A DNA stretch of 64,000 nt from Clostridia bacterium (GCA_910575725.1 CAJTFE010000005.1:62001-126000), one strand, 5' to 3'; positions 1 to 8,197 are shown, counted from the first letter of the stretch. The notes: generated from the sequence alone by a model not told the origin. Program-made: numbers and translations.

Positions 1-45
1 CTGGAAATTGATTTGTGCGCTATGAAGGATATTACTGTTTTCCAG
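1..45 (-). repeat. Palindromic SD-linked repeat, partial copy at window edge (copy 1)
   Basis: The first 45 bases match the outer arm of the long repeat at 8034-8184, in the same orientation, with about 85% identity by eye. The window edge cuts the copy, so the Shine-Dalgarno end would lie outside, next to the following minus-strand gene. The outer motif ACTGTTTTCCAGTTCC at 35-50 extends the similarity. Confidence 0.65.
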
Positions 46-50
46 TTCCA

Positions 51-1037
51 TCATTTATATATTTTATATAACTCATCCGTCTTGGGCCGCTCCAGAAAGC
101 TTTCTTCTTCTCCGTTGAGAATCCGCCTGGCCTTCCCCTCCACGGCTTTTCCAATCACAGCCGCCGAAATGCCGGCCTTCTGAAGCTCCCGGGCCAGATC
201 GTGTCCCCTATCACTGGCCATTAGCATACAGCCGCTGGAAATGAGATAATAGGGATTTAATCCAAAGTACTCGCAGACCTCAACTGTCTCCTGGCGGATG
301 GGAACCGCCTTTAGATCAATCTCCAGCCCGACGCCTGATGCCTCCGCCAGCTCCCACAGGGCCCCGTAGATTCCGCCCTCCGTCACATCATGCATGGCGC
401 TGACTCCAAAATCCACTGCGATCCCTGCCTCGGGCAGTACCGAAAGGTACTGGTCAAACCCCTTGGCCGTATCTACAAAGTCGGCGGAAAACCGGGTACG
501 AAGCTCCTTTTCTTTTTCCTTTGCAATGATGGAGGTTCCCTCTATCCCGATCCATTTTGTGACCAGGATATCCTGCCCGGCCTTGGCTCCGGCCGTAGAG
601 ATCAGACGGCCCTCCCTGGCCTTTCCCACGCCGGCCACACTGATCACCGGCTGGTTTACGGCCTTCGTCACCTCTGTGTGGCCGCCCATCACCTGGATAT
701 TTGCTCCTGCACAGGCTTCCTCCACCTGGCACATCATTTCCTTGATATCTTCTTCTGTAATCTCCTCCGGAAGAAGCACTGTCAGCATCACGCCCACCGG
801 CTCCGCGCCGCTGCTTGCCAGATCATTCACGGTCACCTGGACAGCCAGTGTTCCCACATCCTTCACGGTTCCTGTAATGGGGTCTGTAGATATCACAAAG
901 ACCTCCCCCGGTTCAAGCTTCAGAGCCGCGCAGTCCTCTCCAACGCCCGCTCCTAAGAGAACCTCGCCCCGTTTTGTCCGGATCTGCTTAAAAATGCTTC
1001 TCTTTAAAATCGTCTCGGAAATTTTTCCTACCTTCAT
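51..1037 (-). CDS. AIR synthase-related protein (HypE/PurM-like fold)
   Basis: This 328-residue protein belongs to the AIR synthase/HypE superfamily of ATP-dependent enzymes that build two-domain alpha/beta folds. Visible signatures are the Gly-rich GVGEDCAAL near 31-39, STDPITG at 50-56, NDLASSGAEP at 71-80, GGHTEVT at 118-124 and HDVTEGG at 216-222. Stand-alone members next to no hydrogenase or selenophosphate genes are usually left as AIR synthase-related with unknown substrate. No hyp genes are in the window, so a hydrogenase role is not supported here. It lies 35 bp downstream of the VanW gene and probably shares its transcript. The family is firm, the reaction is unknown. Confidence 0.85.
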   Translation of the reverse strand: MKVGKISETILKRSIFKQIRTKRGEVLLGAGVGEDCAALKLEPGEVFVISTDPITGTVKDVGTLAVQVTVNDLASSGAEPVGVMLTVLLPEEITEEDIKEMMCQVEEACAGANIQVMGGHTEVTKAVNQPVISVAGVGKAREGRLISTAGAKAGQDILVTKWIGIEGTSIIAKEKEKELRTRFSADFVDTAKGFDQYLSVLPEAGIAVDFGVSAMHDVTEGGIYGALWELAEASGVGLEIDLKAVPIRQETVEVCEYFGLNPYYLISSGCMLMASDRGHDLARELQKAGISAAVIGKAVEGKARRILNGEEESFLERPKTDELYKIYK

Positions 1038-1072
1038 TCCTGTCTGCTCCTGCTTTCCTTTTTCCGTCTCTC

Positions 1073-2515
1073 TTACATCATTCTCTCCAGACAGGATCCT
1101 AGAACAGCGTTGACCAGGCCCTCGTCCTGGGTCGCCACTGCTTCCACCAGCTCTGCGGAAAGATCCGGATCGCCGGCTACTCCGATTACCACGGTACGGG
1201 GAGATGCATTATAGGAGCTCTTATTCACCTTGGTTACGCTTTCCTCCACACCGTCCACATAGACATGCTTGTAAAGCTCTGCCACAACACCCCTGTGGGC
1301 TCCGGAAACTACCCGGTAGCCGATGGGCTGTCCGGGATCCGCCACAATCACCGCTCCCGGATCCGTAGTGCTCAAGGTCTGGCTTACATACTTGATGGTG
1401 CGGTTGGCCGGCCTGGTCTCCTCGCCGTAAATGGTAAAGGTAATCTGCTTTCCTGCCGTAGCGCCTTCAATGTAAATGGGCGCGTCCGTATTGTTCTTAA
1501 ACTTAAAGTCCTTATAGGTTCCTGCGATGGCCGCATCTGCAGAAGGATCCACATAGGTCACAATCATAGAGTGGTTGGAACGCTCCACAACCTCCAGTTC
1601 GGAGAGCAGTACCGCATTGTACAAAGTTGTAGATACCTGGCAGATTCCTCCTCCTAAGCTGTCTACCACCTGGCCGTTCAGGTAGGAGCCTGCCATTTCA
1701 TAGCCATTGTCTCTGGTAAAGGGGCTGACTACCTCATAGGTGGAAAAGCTGTCTCCCGGATACAGTACCGTACCGTTGATGAGACTGGCTCCGTTGGATA
1801 TATTCTGACTGCGGTTGCCGTTGGAGGTAGCATAGCTTGTGGTAAAGGTTCCAAGCACGTCTTTCACACGGCTTAATTCTTCCTCGCTTCCCCTGGGATA
1901 ATCCGTCTCTACCGGAAGGGTAATCCGGCCGTTTTCCTTGTTCCACTCATTTGCAATATAATTCTCGATGGCCTGCACGGAGCCTTCTACGTCCAGCTTT
2001 GTGCCCGTATTGCCGTCCACAATCTGAAATACGCCGTTTTCTCGCTTTAAGGAAGCGTCCTCGGCCTCGGAGTCGAACTTTACGCATTCGGTTGAGACGA
2101 ACTCCCGTACCTTGGAAGAGTCAAGAGCCCATTCCAGCTGGTAGACCTTGTTCTCATGCTCCAGATCCTTCCGATCCTTATAGCGCTTGATAGCGTTGCC
2201 CGTCTTCCCAAGCTGTGCGGCCTCGTCAATCACATCCGGATTGGAGCACCTTAATCCCAGCTCTCCTAAGGTAACCTCCATCTGCTCGTCAAAAATCTCC
2301 AGAGTCAGGATATCCTCCTTAAGTCTGGTTATGTAAGCGTCTACCTCCGCCTTTGCCTCCGCCGTTGTCATGCCGGACAGATCGATCTCATCCGCATAGA
2401 CTCCTGTGTGGATAGTGGGATCTTCTTTTTCCTTTGCAAGGGCTTCTCCTCCCGCCATGCCTGCAAAAACCCACACAAGTGCAAAAAGAAGCCCGAATCC
2501 AGCAAACCTTTTCAT
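1073..2515 (-). CDS. VanW family envelope protein (YoaR-like)
   Basis: This 480-residue secreted or membrane-anchored protein starts with a hydrophobic signal segment (about 6-27, ending AGGEALA). It continues with a putative peptidoglycan-binding-like region (about 35-215) and a VanW domain (about 225-350) carrying GGGICQVSTTLYNA at 288-301. The tail, about 365-450, resembles a G5-type beta domain. VanW proteins occur in some vancomycin-resistance clusters but are common in clostridia, with no proven enzymatic role. No van genes are nearby, so this copy is not evidence of glycopeptide resistance. The start is the ATG before MKRFAGF, which has a G-rich ribosome site upstream. Confidence 0.9.
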   Translation of the reverse strand: MKRFAGFGLLFALVWVFAGMAGGEALAKEKEDPTIHTGVYADEIDLSGMTTAEAKAEVDAYITRLKEDILTLEIFDEQMEVTLGELGLRCSNPDVIDEAAQLGKTGNAIKRYKDRKDLEHENKVYQLEWALDSSKVREFVSTECVKFDSEAEDASLKRENGVFQIVDGNTGTKLDVEGSVQAIENYIANEWNKENGRITLPVETDYPRGSEEELSRVKDVLGTFTTSYATSNGNRSQNISNGASLINGTVLYPGDSFSTYEVVSPFTRDNGYEMAGSYLNGQVVDSLGGGICQVSTTLYNAVLLSELEVVERSNHSMIVTYVDPSADAAIAGTYKDFKFKNNTDAPIYIEGATAGKQITFTIYGEETRPANRTIKYVSQTLSTTDPGAVIVADPGQPIGYRVVSGAHRGVVAELYKHVYVDGVEESVTKVNKSSYNASPRTVVIGVAGDPDLSAELVEAVATQDEGLVNAVLGSCLERMM

Positions 2516-2594
2516 ACTCTTTTCCCCTTTTCCGGCTACTGTTCACTCTGTAACCAGCAGCGTGTGAACAATCGCCTTTTCTGAATCCTTACCC

Positions 2595-2696
2595 CTAAAG
2601 CGCATAGCTCAAAAGAGGCACGATCATTGCCGCAACTACAATTACGATGATCACAGTAGAAATGATCTTTCTCGTCTTCTTACTGTACCAGTTCAT
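2595..2696 (-). CDS. Small membrane protein, 33 residues, coupled to the exonuclease gene
   Basis: A 33-codon reading frame begins MNWYSKKTRK and continues into one hydrophobic segment (about 11-32) rich in Ile and Val. Its ATG overlaps the TGA of the upstream exonuclease gene as ATGA, so translation is probably coupled. A basic N-terminus followed by one transmembrane helix is the layout of several tiny Firmicute membrane proteins such as the Prli42 class, but I cannot confirm that family. Support comes from the coupling, the sensible composition and the absence of any other use for this stretch. The function is unknown. Confidence 0.6.
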   Translation of the reverse strand: MNWYSKKTRKIISTVIIVIVVAAMIVPLLSYAL

Positions 2697-3406
2697 CTTT
2701 GAATCCTCCCATGCTCCGAAATAATTCCGTCAATTATCCTCGATGCTTCATTCTTTGTAAGGCTGTCCACAGACAGCTCCAATGTTATTTTATGATATTT
2801 TAACAGATCATTCAAGTACCCTTTTTGCGCCGGCGTAATCGGCCCCTGTTTTTTTGCCTTATAGTTCAGCGGCCTGGGTGCAAAAAGCTCCTCCGGGCTC
2901 TCTGGAAACTGCTCCCTCATCCGCCGGTAAAGCTCCATGGAAGCCAGAGCGTCAAATACCGCCCGGTGGGCCATCTTCGGCCGAATCTCATAGTAGGCGC
3001 AAAGGGCCTGGAGGCTTCGGCTCTCCATCTCCGGAAACAGGGCTCTTGCAATTTTTAAGGTATCTATCCCCTGCTTTTCAAAGAGCAGATTCAGATTCAC
3101 GGCATTCTGCTTTACAAAGCTGTAGTCAAAGATAATATTGTGCCCAAGGAGGGGCAGATCCCCGCAGAACTCCACAAGCCCCGTTACCGCCGTCCGGGTG
3201 TCCATGCCGCCGGCCGCCATCTCGTCCGTGATCCCTGTGAGCTCCTCAATCCGCCTTTCGATTTTCCTGCCCGGATTTACCAATGTCTCATAAGTCTCTG
3301 CCTGCTTTCCGCAAATCACCTTAACGGCCCCAATCTCCAGAATCCGGTCTGTTGAAGGGTTCAGCCCTGTCGTCTCCAGATCCAGGGCAATGTATGTATC
3401 TGTCAT
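2693..3406 (-). CDS. DnaQ-type 3'-5' exonuclease
   Basis: This 237-residue protein has an N-terminal DEDDh exonuclease domain. The Exo I motif is ALDLETTG (Asp9, Glu11), Exo II is GHNIIFDYSFV and Exo III is HRAVFDALAS. It resembles the proofreading domain of PolC or the epsilon subunit but stands alone, so it may act in repair or RNA/DNA trimming. The C-terminal part (about 180-237) is not a polymerase. I start at MTDTYIALD because AGAGGAAG sits 8 bases upstream. A longer frame to 3427 would overlap the preceding gene and lacks a ribosome site. It lies one base after the radical SAM gene. Confidence 0.88.
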   Translation of the reverse strand: MTDTYIALDLETTGLNPSTDRILEIGAVKVICGKQAETYETLVNPGRKIERRIEELTGITDEMAAGGMDTRTAVTGLVEFCGDLPLLGHNIIFDYSFVKQNAVNLNLLFEKQGIDTLKIARALFPEMESRSLQALCAYYEIRPKMAHRAVFDALASMELYRRMREQFPESPEELFAPRPLNYKAKKQGPITPAQKGYLNDLLKYHKITLELSVDSLTKNEASRIIDGIISEHGRIQR

Positions 3407-3407
3407 C

Positions 3408-5141
3408 TTATTCTTCCTCTTTCGCATCTATCCACTGCCAGGTATCGGCATCCTTTGTCAGCGGATTCCTCTTTTCATAATCAAAAATCAGATAAACAGG
3501 CTTCTTTTTCTGCTCCAGCAGCACCTCCACATGACGCTGTTTTCCCACCTGCTTTCGAATCTGCCGGATCCGGGCTTCAAAGGGCCGTTGATCAGAGGCA
3601 AATGCCGGACGGCTTTTTACCTTCTCCCGAAGATACAGATCTATGGTCAGAAGCTCCCGGTATGCCGCTTCCTCCCCAGGATGCTTCTCCCGGATGTAAT
3701 CCAGCAGAATCTCGTACCGCTGCAGCCGGGAATGGCTTATGGCATTCAGAGCCTTCTTCTCATAAAAGTCTGCCAATTCCTCAAAAAACCGGAAGGGGGA
3801 AGGACAGGTCTTTAAAAGCCTCTCCAAGGTATACCGGAATTGATGACTATTATAATAGATTTCGACCATTTCTTCAATTGCCTTTAACTGTAAAATATCG
3901 GAAAAGGAAAGCCAGTCTGTGTACAGCACCTCGTACGGCGGCTGTTCCCGGCAGACAATGCCGTACTGCTTCGCCTCCCGATACATCGGGGAACCCTGCA
4001 GAAGCTTTAGAAAGCCCAGCTGCAGCTGTTCCGGCCTCATGGCAAATACGGTGTCAAAGGAATGAGCAAAGCTTGTATAGTCCTCATAGGGCAGGCCTGC
4101 TATCAGATCCAGGTGCTGATGGATATTGCCTGCCCTGCGGATCCGCTCCACATTGGCCCGCAGCTTCTCCAGATCCGTTTTCCTGTGAATCGCCTTAAGG
4201 GTCTTTTGATTTACAGACTGTACGCCGATCTCCAGCTGAACCAGCCCCGGACGCATCCCTTCCAGCAGCGCCAGCTCTTCCTCATTCAGCAAATCCGCCC
4301 CAATCTCAAAGTGAAAGTTCGTCACCCCATTGTCATGCTCTGAAAGATACTTCCATATGGCAAGAGCATGTGAATGGCTGCAGTTAAAAGTCCTGTCCAC
4401 GAACTTTACTTGGGGCGCCTTCGCATCCAGAAAGTACTGCAGCTGTGCAAAAACCTGCTCCAAATCCCGAAAGCGGACCTGCTTTTCCACGGAAGAGAGG
4501 CAGTAGCTGCAGGAAAAGGGACATCCCCGGCTGGATTCATAGTAAATAATCCGGTGCTCAAAATCCGTAAGTCCTTTGTAGGCAAATGGAATCCCGCTTA
4601 GCGCAAGAGGCTCTCCCGGCCGGTTGACACATAGTTCCTCTTGCTGCTTCTTTTGATTTGGGCCGCTTTTTTCCGCCTTCTCTTCTGTCCCTTCCCGAAT
4701 GATCTTTGATCTTCGGTAAACGGCCCCTGGGATCTCACCCCACTTTTCTGCTTTTGTCACATAGCATTCTGTCAGAAGCCGGAAGCTTTCTTCTCCCTCG
4801 CCGGTAAGAATCCCCGTAAGCTCCGGATATTCCTCCAAAAGCTCACAAGCGCAGAAGGATACCTCCGGCCCTCCCAGCCAGATAGGCGTCTGGGGCAGAA
4901 GCTTTCCGCATTCTCTCACCAGCTCTTTCACCTGCCGGATATTCCAGATATAGCAGGAAAAAAGTAAAACCTCGGGATCTTTTTTATAGATCTCTCTTAA
5001 GATCTCCTCCGTCCGGTGATTGATGGTGAATTCCGCCAGTTCCACATACGAGGACAGCTCTCCTGCGGATGCCTTCAGACTATAGACGGCAAGATTGGAA
5101 TGGATGTATTTTGCATTGATGGCCGTTAATAAAATTCCCAT
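3408..5141 (-). CDS. B12-binding radical SAM protein with DUF4080
   Basis: This 577-residue protein has an N-terminal B12-binding-like domain (about 1-130) and a radical SAM core with the cluster motif CPFSCSYC (Cys207, 211, 214). It ends in a C-terminal DUF4080-type region (about 390-570). Enzymes of this architecture cleave S-adenosylmethionine to start radical chemistry, often methylation at unactivated carbon, but the substrate of the DUF4080 group is not established. The ATG at 5141 has GGGGATCCT directly upstream. The gene begins about 40 bp after the SRP RNA terminator and heads a unit with the exonuclease and the 33-residue peptide. Confidence 0.88.
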   Translation of the reverse strand: MGILLTAINAKYIHSNLAVYSLKASAGELSSYVELAEFTINHRTEEILREIYKKDPEVLLFSCYIWNIRQVKELVRECGKLLPQTPIWLGGPEVSFCACELLEEYPELTGILTGEGEESFRLLTECYVTKAEKWGEIPGAVYRRSKIIREGTEEKAEKSGPNQKKQQEELCVNRPGEPLALSGIPFAYKGLTDFEHRIIYYESSRGCPFSCSYCLSSVEKQVRFRDLEQVFAQLQYFLDAKAPQVKFVDRTFNCSHSHALAIWKYLSEHDNGVTNFHFEIGADLLNEEELALLEGMRPGLVQLEIGVQSVNQKTLKAIHRKTDLEKLRANVERIRRAGNIHQHLDLIAGLPYEDYTSFAHSFDTVFAMRPEQLQLGFLKLLQGSPMYREAKQYGIVCREQPPYEVLYTDWLSFSDILQLKAIEEMVEIYYNSHQFRYTLERLLKTCPSPFRFFEELADFYEKKALNAISHSRLQRYEILLDYIREKHPGEEAAYRELLTIDLYLREKVKSRPAFASDQRPFEARIRQIRKQVGKQRHVEVLLEQKKKPVYLIFDYEKRNPLTKDADTWQWIDAKEEE

Positions 5142-5181
5142 AGGATCCCCGCCGCCCTTCCGATCTTTCTATAAGATAAGT

Positions 5182-5212
5182 AAAAAGGAATTACTGCATA
5201 AGCAATAACTCC
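5182..5212 (-). terminator. Intrinsic terminator of the SRP RNA transcript
   Basis: On the minus strand an 11-base stem (GGAGTTATTGC against GCAGTAATTCC, two G-U pairs) with a four-base loop is followed by TTTTTA. It lies downstream of the SRP RNA and before the radical SAM gene. Confidence 0.8.
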
Positions 5213-5275
5213 CTCCTTCGTCTGCATATCCTCATGCACAGAAGCCTGCGCCCCCGGCACATCCTAAGCTTTATT

Positions 5276-5563
5276 TAAATCCGCACATCCTGCTTTGAAC
5301 CAGAAACAGCATCGGTTACCCCTGCAGCCGGCTCGGCCCAGGTGACCTTACGGCACACAGAAGGTTCTGCTTAGAGCTGCTCCATTCCTGACCTGACTCG
5401 ATTCACAGATTCCTGTTGCGCAAGACCCAGACGTCAGTGCTGCTTACAGAGGGCCGCATACCGTTTCAAAAGCCCGAGGCAGGATATCACCCCCACTATA
5501 GCGGATTGTGGGTACAGGGCACCGCTAACTCCCCGGCTGTGCGGAAATCTTAAACAATTTCAG
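5276..5563 (-). ncRNA. ffs: Signal recognition particle RNA, large Firmicute type (6S/scRNA)
   Basis: The minus strand carries the hallmarks of the large bacterial SRP RNA. The 5' domain has GGGGAGTTAGCGGTGCCCTG and CAATCCGCTATAG, the middle has GACGTCTGGGTCTTGCGCAA, and the Ffh-binding helix 8 region reads GTCAGGTCAGGAATGGAGCA followed by GTGCCGTAAGGTCACCTGGG. The two ends can pair (TCCGCACA near 5540 with TGTGCGGA near 5283). With Ffh it targets membrane proteins to the Sec machinery. It is about 275 bases when mature. Its own consensus promoter and terminator make it independent of the flanking genes. Confidence 0.95.
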
Positions 5564-5569
5564 AATTTT

Positions 5570-5598
5570 AGTATACCGGGTATCCGGCTGTTTGTCAA
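5570..5598 (-). promoter_or_regulatory. Sigma-A promoter of the SRP RNA
   Basis: On the minus strand TTGACA (5593-5598), a 17-base spacer and TATACT (5570-5575) form a near-perfect promoter, with expected initiation near 5563. This strength suits an abundant stable RNA. Confidence 0.92.
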
Positions 5599-5615
5599 CG
5601 GATTTTCCTGGCTTT

Positions 5616-6296
5616 TTATTTTACCTCGGGATACTCCGTGCACAGCAGACGGTAAGCAGGCTCATCCTCCTCGATGGAGGGGAATCTTCCAATAGGTTCA
5701 TAGAAACGATTGTCTGTGTTGTCGTCGTTCGTCATGGAAACCTCTCCAATAAGAGCCACGCCGTTGCGCACAGTAAATTCATGGTAGTAGTAGGGATACA
5801 GGGTTAAGGACTGGCCGGGCTTTAACACGATCTCGGATCCCGCCTCAACCGTGTAGCATCTGCCGTCGCTGAAGATCTCTACCGGAGTGTCCAGAAGCTT
5901 TCCTTCGTCCTCGCGATCCGCATTCCAGAGACGGAATACAACGTCTGCTCCGCCCCGGTTGATGATGTCCTCCATCTTATTCCAGTGGAAATGATTGGGG
6001 GAAATCTGTCCTTCCTTCACCATCATAATCTTCTCTGCATATACCTTCGTATACTTGGGATCCTTTGCATTGCCGTTGCGGATGGTGATCAGCGCAAGGC
6101 CCAGAGTGTCAAAATGGCCCTCGCCGTAATCCGTCACGTCCCAGCCCAGGGCATTGTCCCGGATCTCGTCAAACTCATGGCCTTTCTCTGCCCACTCCTC
6201 GGGAGTAAAATGGCAGAATGGCGGAAGCGCAAACTTATACTCGTTTAACAGCCCCTCAAATTCCTTAATAACCTTATTGATTTCCGAACGTTTCAT
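5616..6296 (-). CDS. D-lyxose isomerase (cupin, YdaE/LyxI family)
   Basis: This 226-residue cupin-fold sugar isomerase interconverts D-lyxose and D-xylulose, and in this family often D-mannose and D-fructose. The metal site is visible as His102, His104 and Glu109 in NHFHWNKMED, with His172 in YYYHEF. The start is set at MKRSEIN because AAGGA lies eight bases upstream. The ATG three codons earlier abuts that site. It is the last gene of the sugar operon, 66 bp after the DUF4432 gene and just before the SRP RNA promoter. Its product would feed ketose to the two PfkB kinases. The substrate is inferred from the family only. Confidence 0.88.
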   Translation of the reverse strand: MKRSEINKVIKEFEGLLNEYKFALPPFCHFTPEEWAEKGHEFDEIRDNALGWDVTDYGEGHFDTLGLALITIRNGNAKDPKYTKVYAEKIMMVKEGQISPNHFHWNKMEDIINRGGADVVFRLWNADREDEGKLLDTPVEIFSDGRCYTVEAGSEIVLKPGQSLTLYPYYYHEFTVRNGVALIGEVSMTNDDNTDNRFYEPIGRFPSIEEDEPAYRLLCTEYPEVK

Positions 6297-6362
6297 TTCT
6301 TTCATCCTTTCTTTCTTTTATATTTTTACAGTTCCTCAGTTTTCCGCCGTGATAGGTAAACG

Positions 6363-7421
6363 TTACTGAATCCCTGCAAATTTTTCTTTAAATTCCCTCT
6401 CCCACCTGTCCAGCTCTTCCTTTGTGTCGGCAATGGTGAATTTCAGCACATTTGTTTCCGAAGCAAAGGGCTCAAGGTAATGCACGCAGTCATGCTCCAC
6501 GTGCCAGGCTTTTCCGTATACGCTGGAATTGGAAGGCTCAAGGCCGATGACGTAATCCCCTGCGGCAACGGATTTCCATTCCATAAAATAGGGCAGGTAT
6601 TTCATATTGAACTCAATCTTCAGGCCGATCTCTTTCTCCCGGTTCATAACACAGACATAGGTATTCTGATTCTCGTCTGTCTTAAGATCGTGGATAAACA
6701 CATACTCCGGTTCCTCCGGCTTCGGCGCTTCCATCCGGTCGTACCGATCCTCATGGCCTTCTGCTTCCGGATCCCTCGGCGTTACCTTTCTGGCGGGAAT
6801 CAGAAGCCGGGTATTCTCATCCAGGAAGGGATAACCCATATTAATGTGATACAAGAGCATCAGGGGCTCTCTCCGGTAAGCCTCGTTGGTAATCTCGTCC
6901 GTCACCGTAAAGGACTTCTCCCCGTAACGGGACTCAATGGTTCTGCGAAGAACCATATTTTCTCCGAAAAGCTCCGCCTCGCGCATCTCTCCCTGTATCC
7001 GCAGAACGTACTCCCCGTCCTCCCAGAAGGCATCTCCGCACAAATGCTCTCCAGGAGTGGTGCGGATGCGGCCATGCATCGGGTAATCCTTCCCCTCAAG
7101 GCTTAAGGGCGCACAGATATTCTCAAGGCCCGCCGTAAAGAAGAATCCTCCCATAATGCTTCTTAAGGCTTCCTCCCCATGGGTGTCGTAGTGACCCCTC
7201 CCCTGGAGTCCCGGCTTAGAGAGAAAATTAAGGTTCATTCCCTTGTAGGAAAGCTCCGACACATCCAGGCACTTGTCTGCCAGTACACGAAAGCACAGCC
7301 CGCCGTTTTTTACCTCGTATGCCTTTAAACCGCTGCTGCGCCCCTCTTCGTAGGCAATGGGGCGCACATAGGCCACCTGCTGCATACTTCCTACATACTG
7401 ATACAATTCTTTCTTATCCAT
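6363..7421 (-). CDS. DUF4432 / aldose 1-epimerase-like protein
   Basis: This 352-residue protein resembles the galactose-mutarotase-like beta-sandwich proteins grouped as DUF4432. Conserved-looking features are DKCLDVSELSYKGMNLNFLS, the GGFFFTAGLENI segment and a late HDCVHYLEPF with His residues. Such proteins are usually found inside sugar catabolic operons and may interconvert anomers or epimers. No reaction is proven for most of them. The start is the ATG of MDKKELYQ, five bases after AGGAGG. The upstream GTG overlaps the ribosome site. It follows the hexuloisomerase gene by about 30 bp. Confidence 0.82.
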   Translation of the reverse strand: MDKKELYQYVGSMQQVAYVRPIAYEEGRSSGLKAYEVKNGGLCFRVLADKCLDVSELSYKGMNLNFLSKPGLQGRGHYDTHGEEALRSIMGGFFFTAGLENICAPLSLEGKDYPMHGRIRTTPGEHLCGDAFWEDGEYVLRIQGEMREAELFGENMVLRRTIESRYGEKSFTVTDEITNEAYRREPLMLLYHINMGYPFLDENTRLLIPARKVTPRDPEAEGHEDRYDRMEAPKPEEPEYVFIHDLKTDENQNTYVCVMNREKEIGLKIEFNMKYLPYFMEWKSVAAGDYVIGLEPSNSSVYGKAWHVEHDCVHYLEPFASETNVLKFTIADTKEELDRWEREFKEKFAGIQ

Positions 7422-7451
7422 AGGCACCTCCTATCTCCCAAAGCCTGCGTG

Positions 7452-8024
7452 TTATTCCAGATTGGCATGGTACTGCCACAGGCCCTTCATATCAAGCTGC
7501 CTTCTCTCTATGATCATCTTTGCCAGCACATCACCAAGGAGAAGCACAGACTGCTCAAACAGAGAGGTCATAGGCTGACAGGAATCAATCTCATCCTCCA
7601 GGTAAAACTTTGTCCGCACGGGAATCCGCACCATAAATTCACAGAGATCCTTCATCTCGCTGTTGGGATTGGATCCGATATGTACGATCTTTGCGCCTAT
7701 GGTATGAGCCTTCTTTGCAATGCCCAGAGGAAACAGGGACATTCCGCTTCCGCTTCCCACAATCAGCAGATCCTTTTTGGTAATGGCCGGTTCTGTAATC
7801 TCGCCTACATAGTGGGTACGGATTCCAAGATGGGCCAGACGCTTGCACACGCACTGGAGGGCTAAAAGCACCCTTCCCACTCCCACGAAAAACACCTGAT
7901 CCGCTTTGAAGATCTCATCACAGAGCTTTTCCAGAGAAGCCGGATCCACACTGGAGAGCGTGCGCCCCAGCTCATCCAGAACCTCCTCATATGCTTTCTT
8001 ATAATCTTCGCCAAAATTACTCAC
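7452..8024 (-). CDS. hxlB: 6-phospho-3-hexuloisomerase family protein (SIS domain)
   Basis: This 190-residue single SIS-domain isomerase has GVGR at 48-51, SGSG at 91-94, QPMTSLFEQ at 150-158 and the C-terminal HANLE. This pattern closely matches 6-phospho-3-hexuloisomerase, which converts arabino-3-hexulose 6-phosphate to fructose 6-phosphate. No hexulose-phosphate synthase gene is present, so the substrate may instead be another 3-keto sugar phosphate. The true start is a GTG at 8024 with GGAGG eight bases upstream. The open frame runs about 48 codons further, but those codons are a palindromic repeat element, not protein. It lies between the epimerase and DUF4432 genes. Confidence 0.88.
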   Translation of the reverse strand: MSNFGEDYKKAYEEVLDELGRTLSSVDPASLEKLCDEIFKADQVFFVGVGRVLLALQCVCKRLAHLGIRTHYVGEITEPAITKKDLLIVGSGSGMSLFPLGIAKKAHTIGAKIVHIGSNPNSEMKDLCEFMVRIPVRTKFYLEDEIDSCQPMTSLFEQSVLLLGDVLAKMIIERRQLDMKGLWQYHANLE

Positions 8025-8033
8025 TTTCTTGCC

Positions 8034-8184
8034 TCCTATTCCAGTTTCGTAATATCCCTCCCAGTACACTGGTCTGAAATCAATTTCCAGCCACAAACCC
8101 ATGTTTCTGGAAATCGATTTGTGCACTGTGAGGGATATTTCTGTTTTAAAGTCGCTGCGCGACAGCACTAAAGAGTAAAATCAC
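8034..8184 (-). repeat. Palindromic SD-linked repeat, long copy (copy 2)
   Basis: A roughly 150-bp element ends at the ribosome site of the hexuloisomerase gene. Read on the minus strand it starts with TTTAGTGCTGTCGCGCAGCG, followed by two inverted arms (8107-8139 and 8051-8090) around a loop containing ACATGGGTTT. It finishes TATTACGAAACTGGAATA then GGAGG. It is about 80% identical by eye to the plus-strand copy at 47698-47847. Confidence 0.85.
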
Positions 8185-8197
8185 TCTGACTTTTCTG

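Noticed and set aside
1..1037. Hydrogenase maturation factor HypE for the first gene
   Set aside because: The fold matches, but no other hyp or hydrogenase gene is near and the C-terminal Cys motif of HypE is absent (it ends in ELYKIYK).
394..1113. 239-codon plus-strand frame over the AIR-synthase-like gene
   Set aside because: It is a shadow in the antisense frame, without a ribosome site or recognisable protein.
1073..2515. Vancomycin resistance through VanW
   Set aside because: VanW-domain proteins are widespread in clostridia and no vanHAX genes are present.
8025..8168. N-terminal extension of the hexuloisomerase
   Set aside because: It translates the palindromic repeat, and the GTG at 8024 with GGAGG is a better start.
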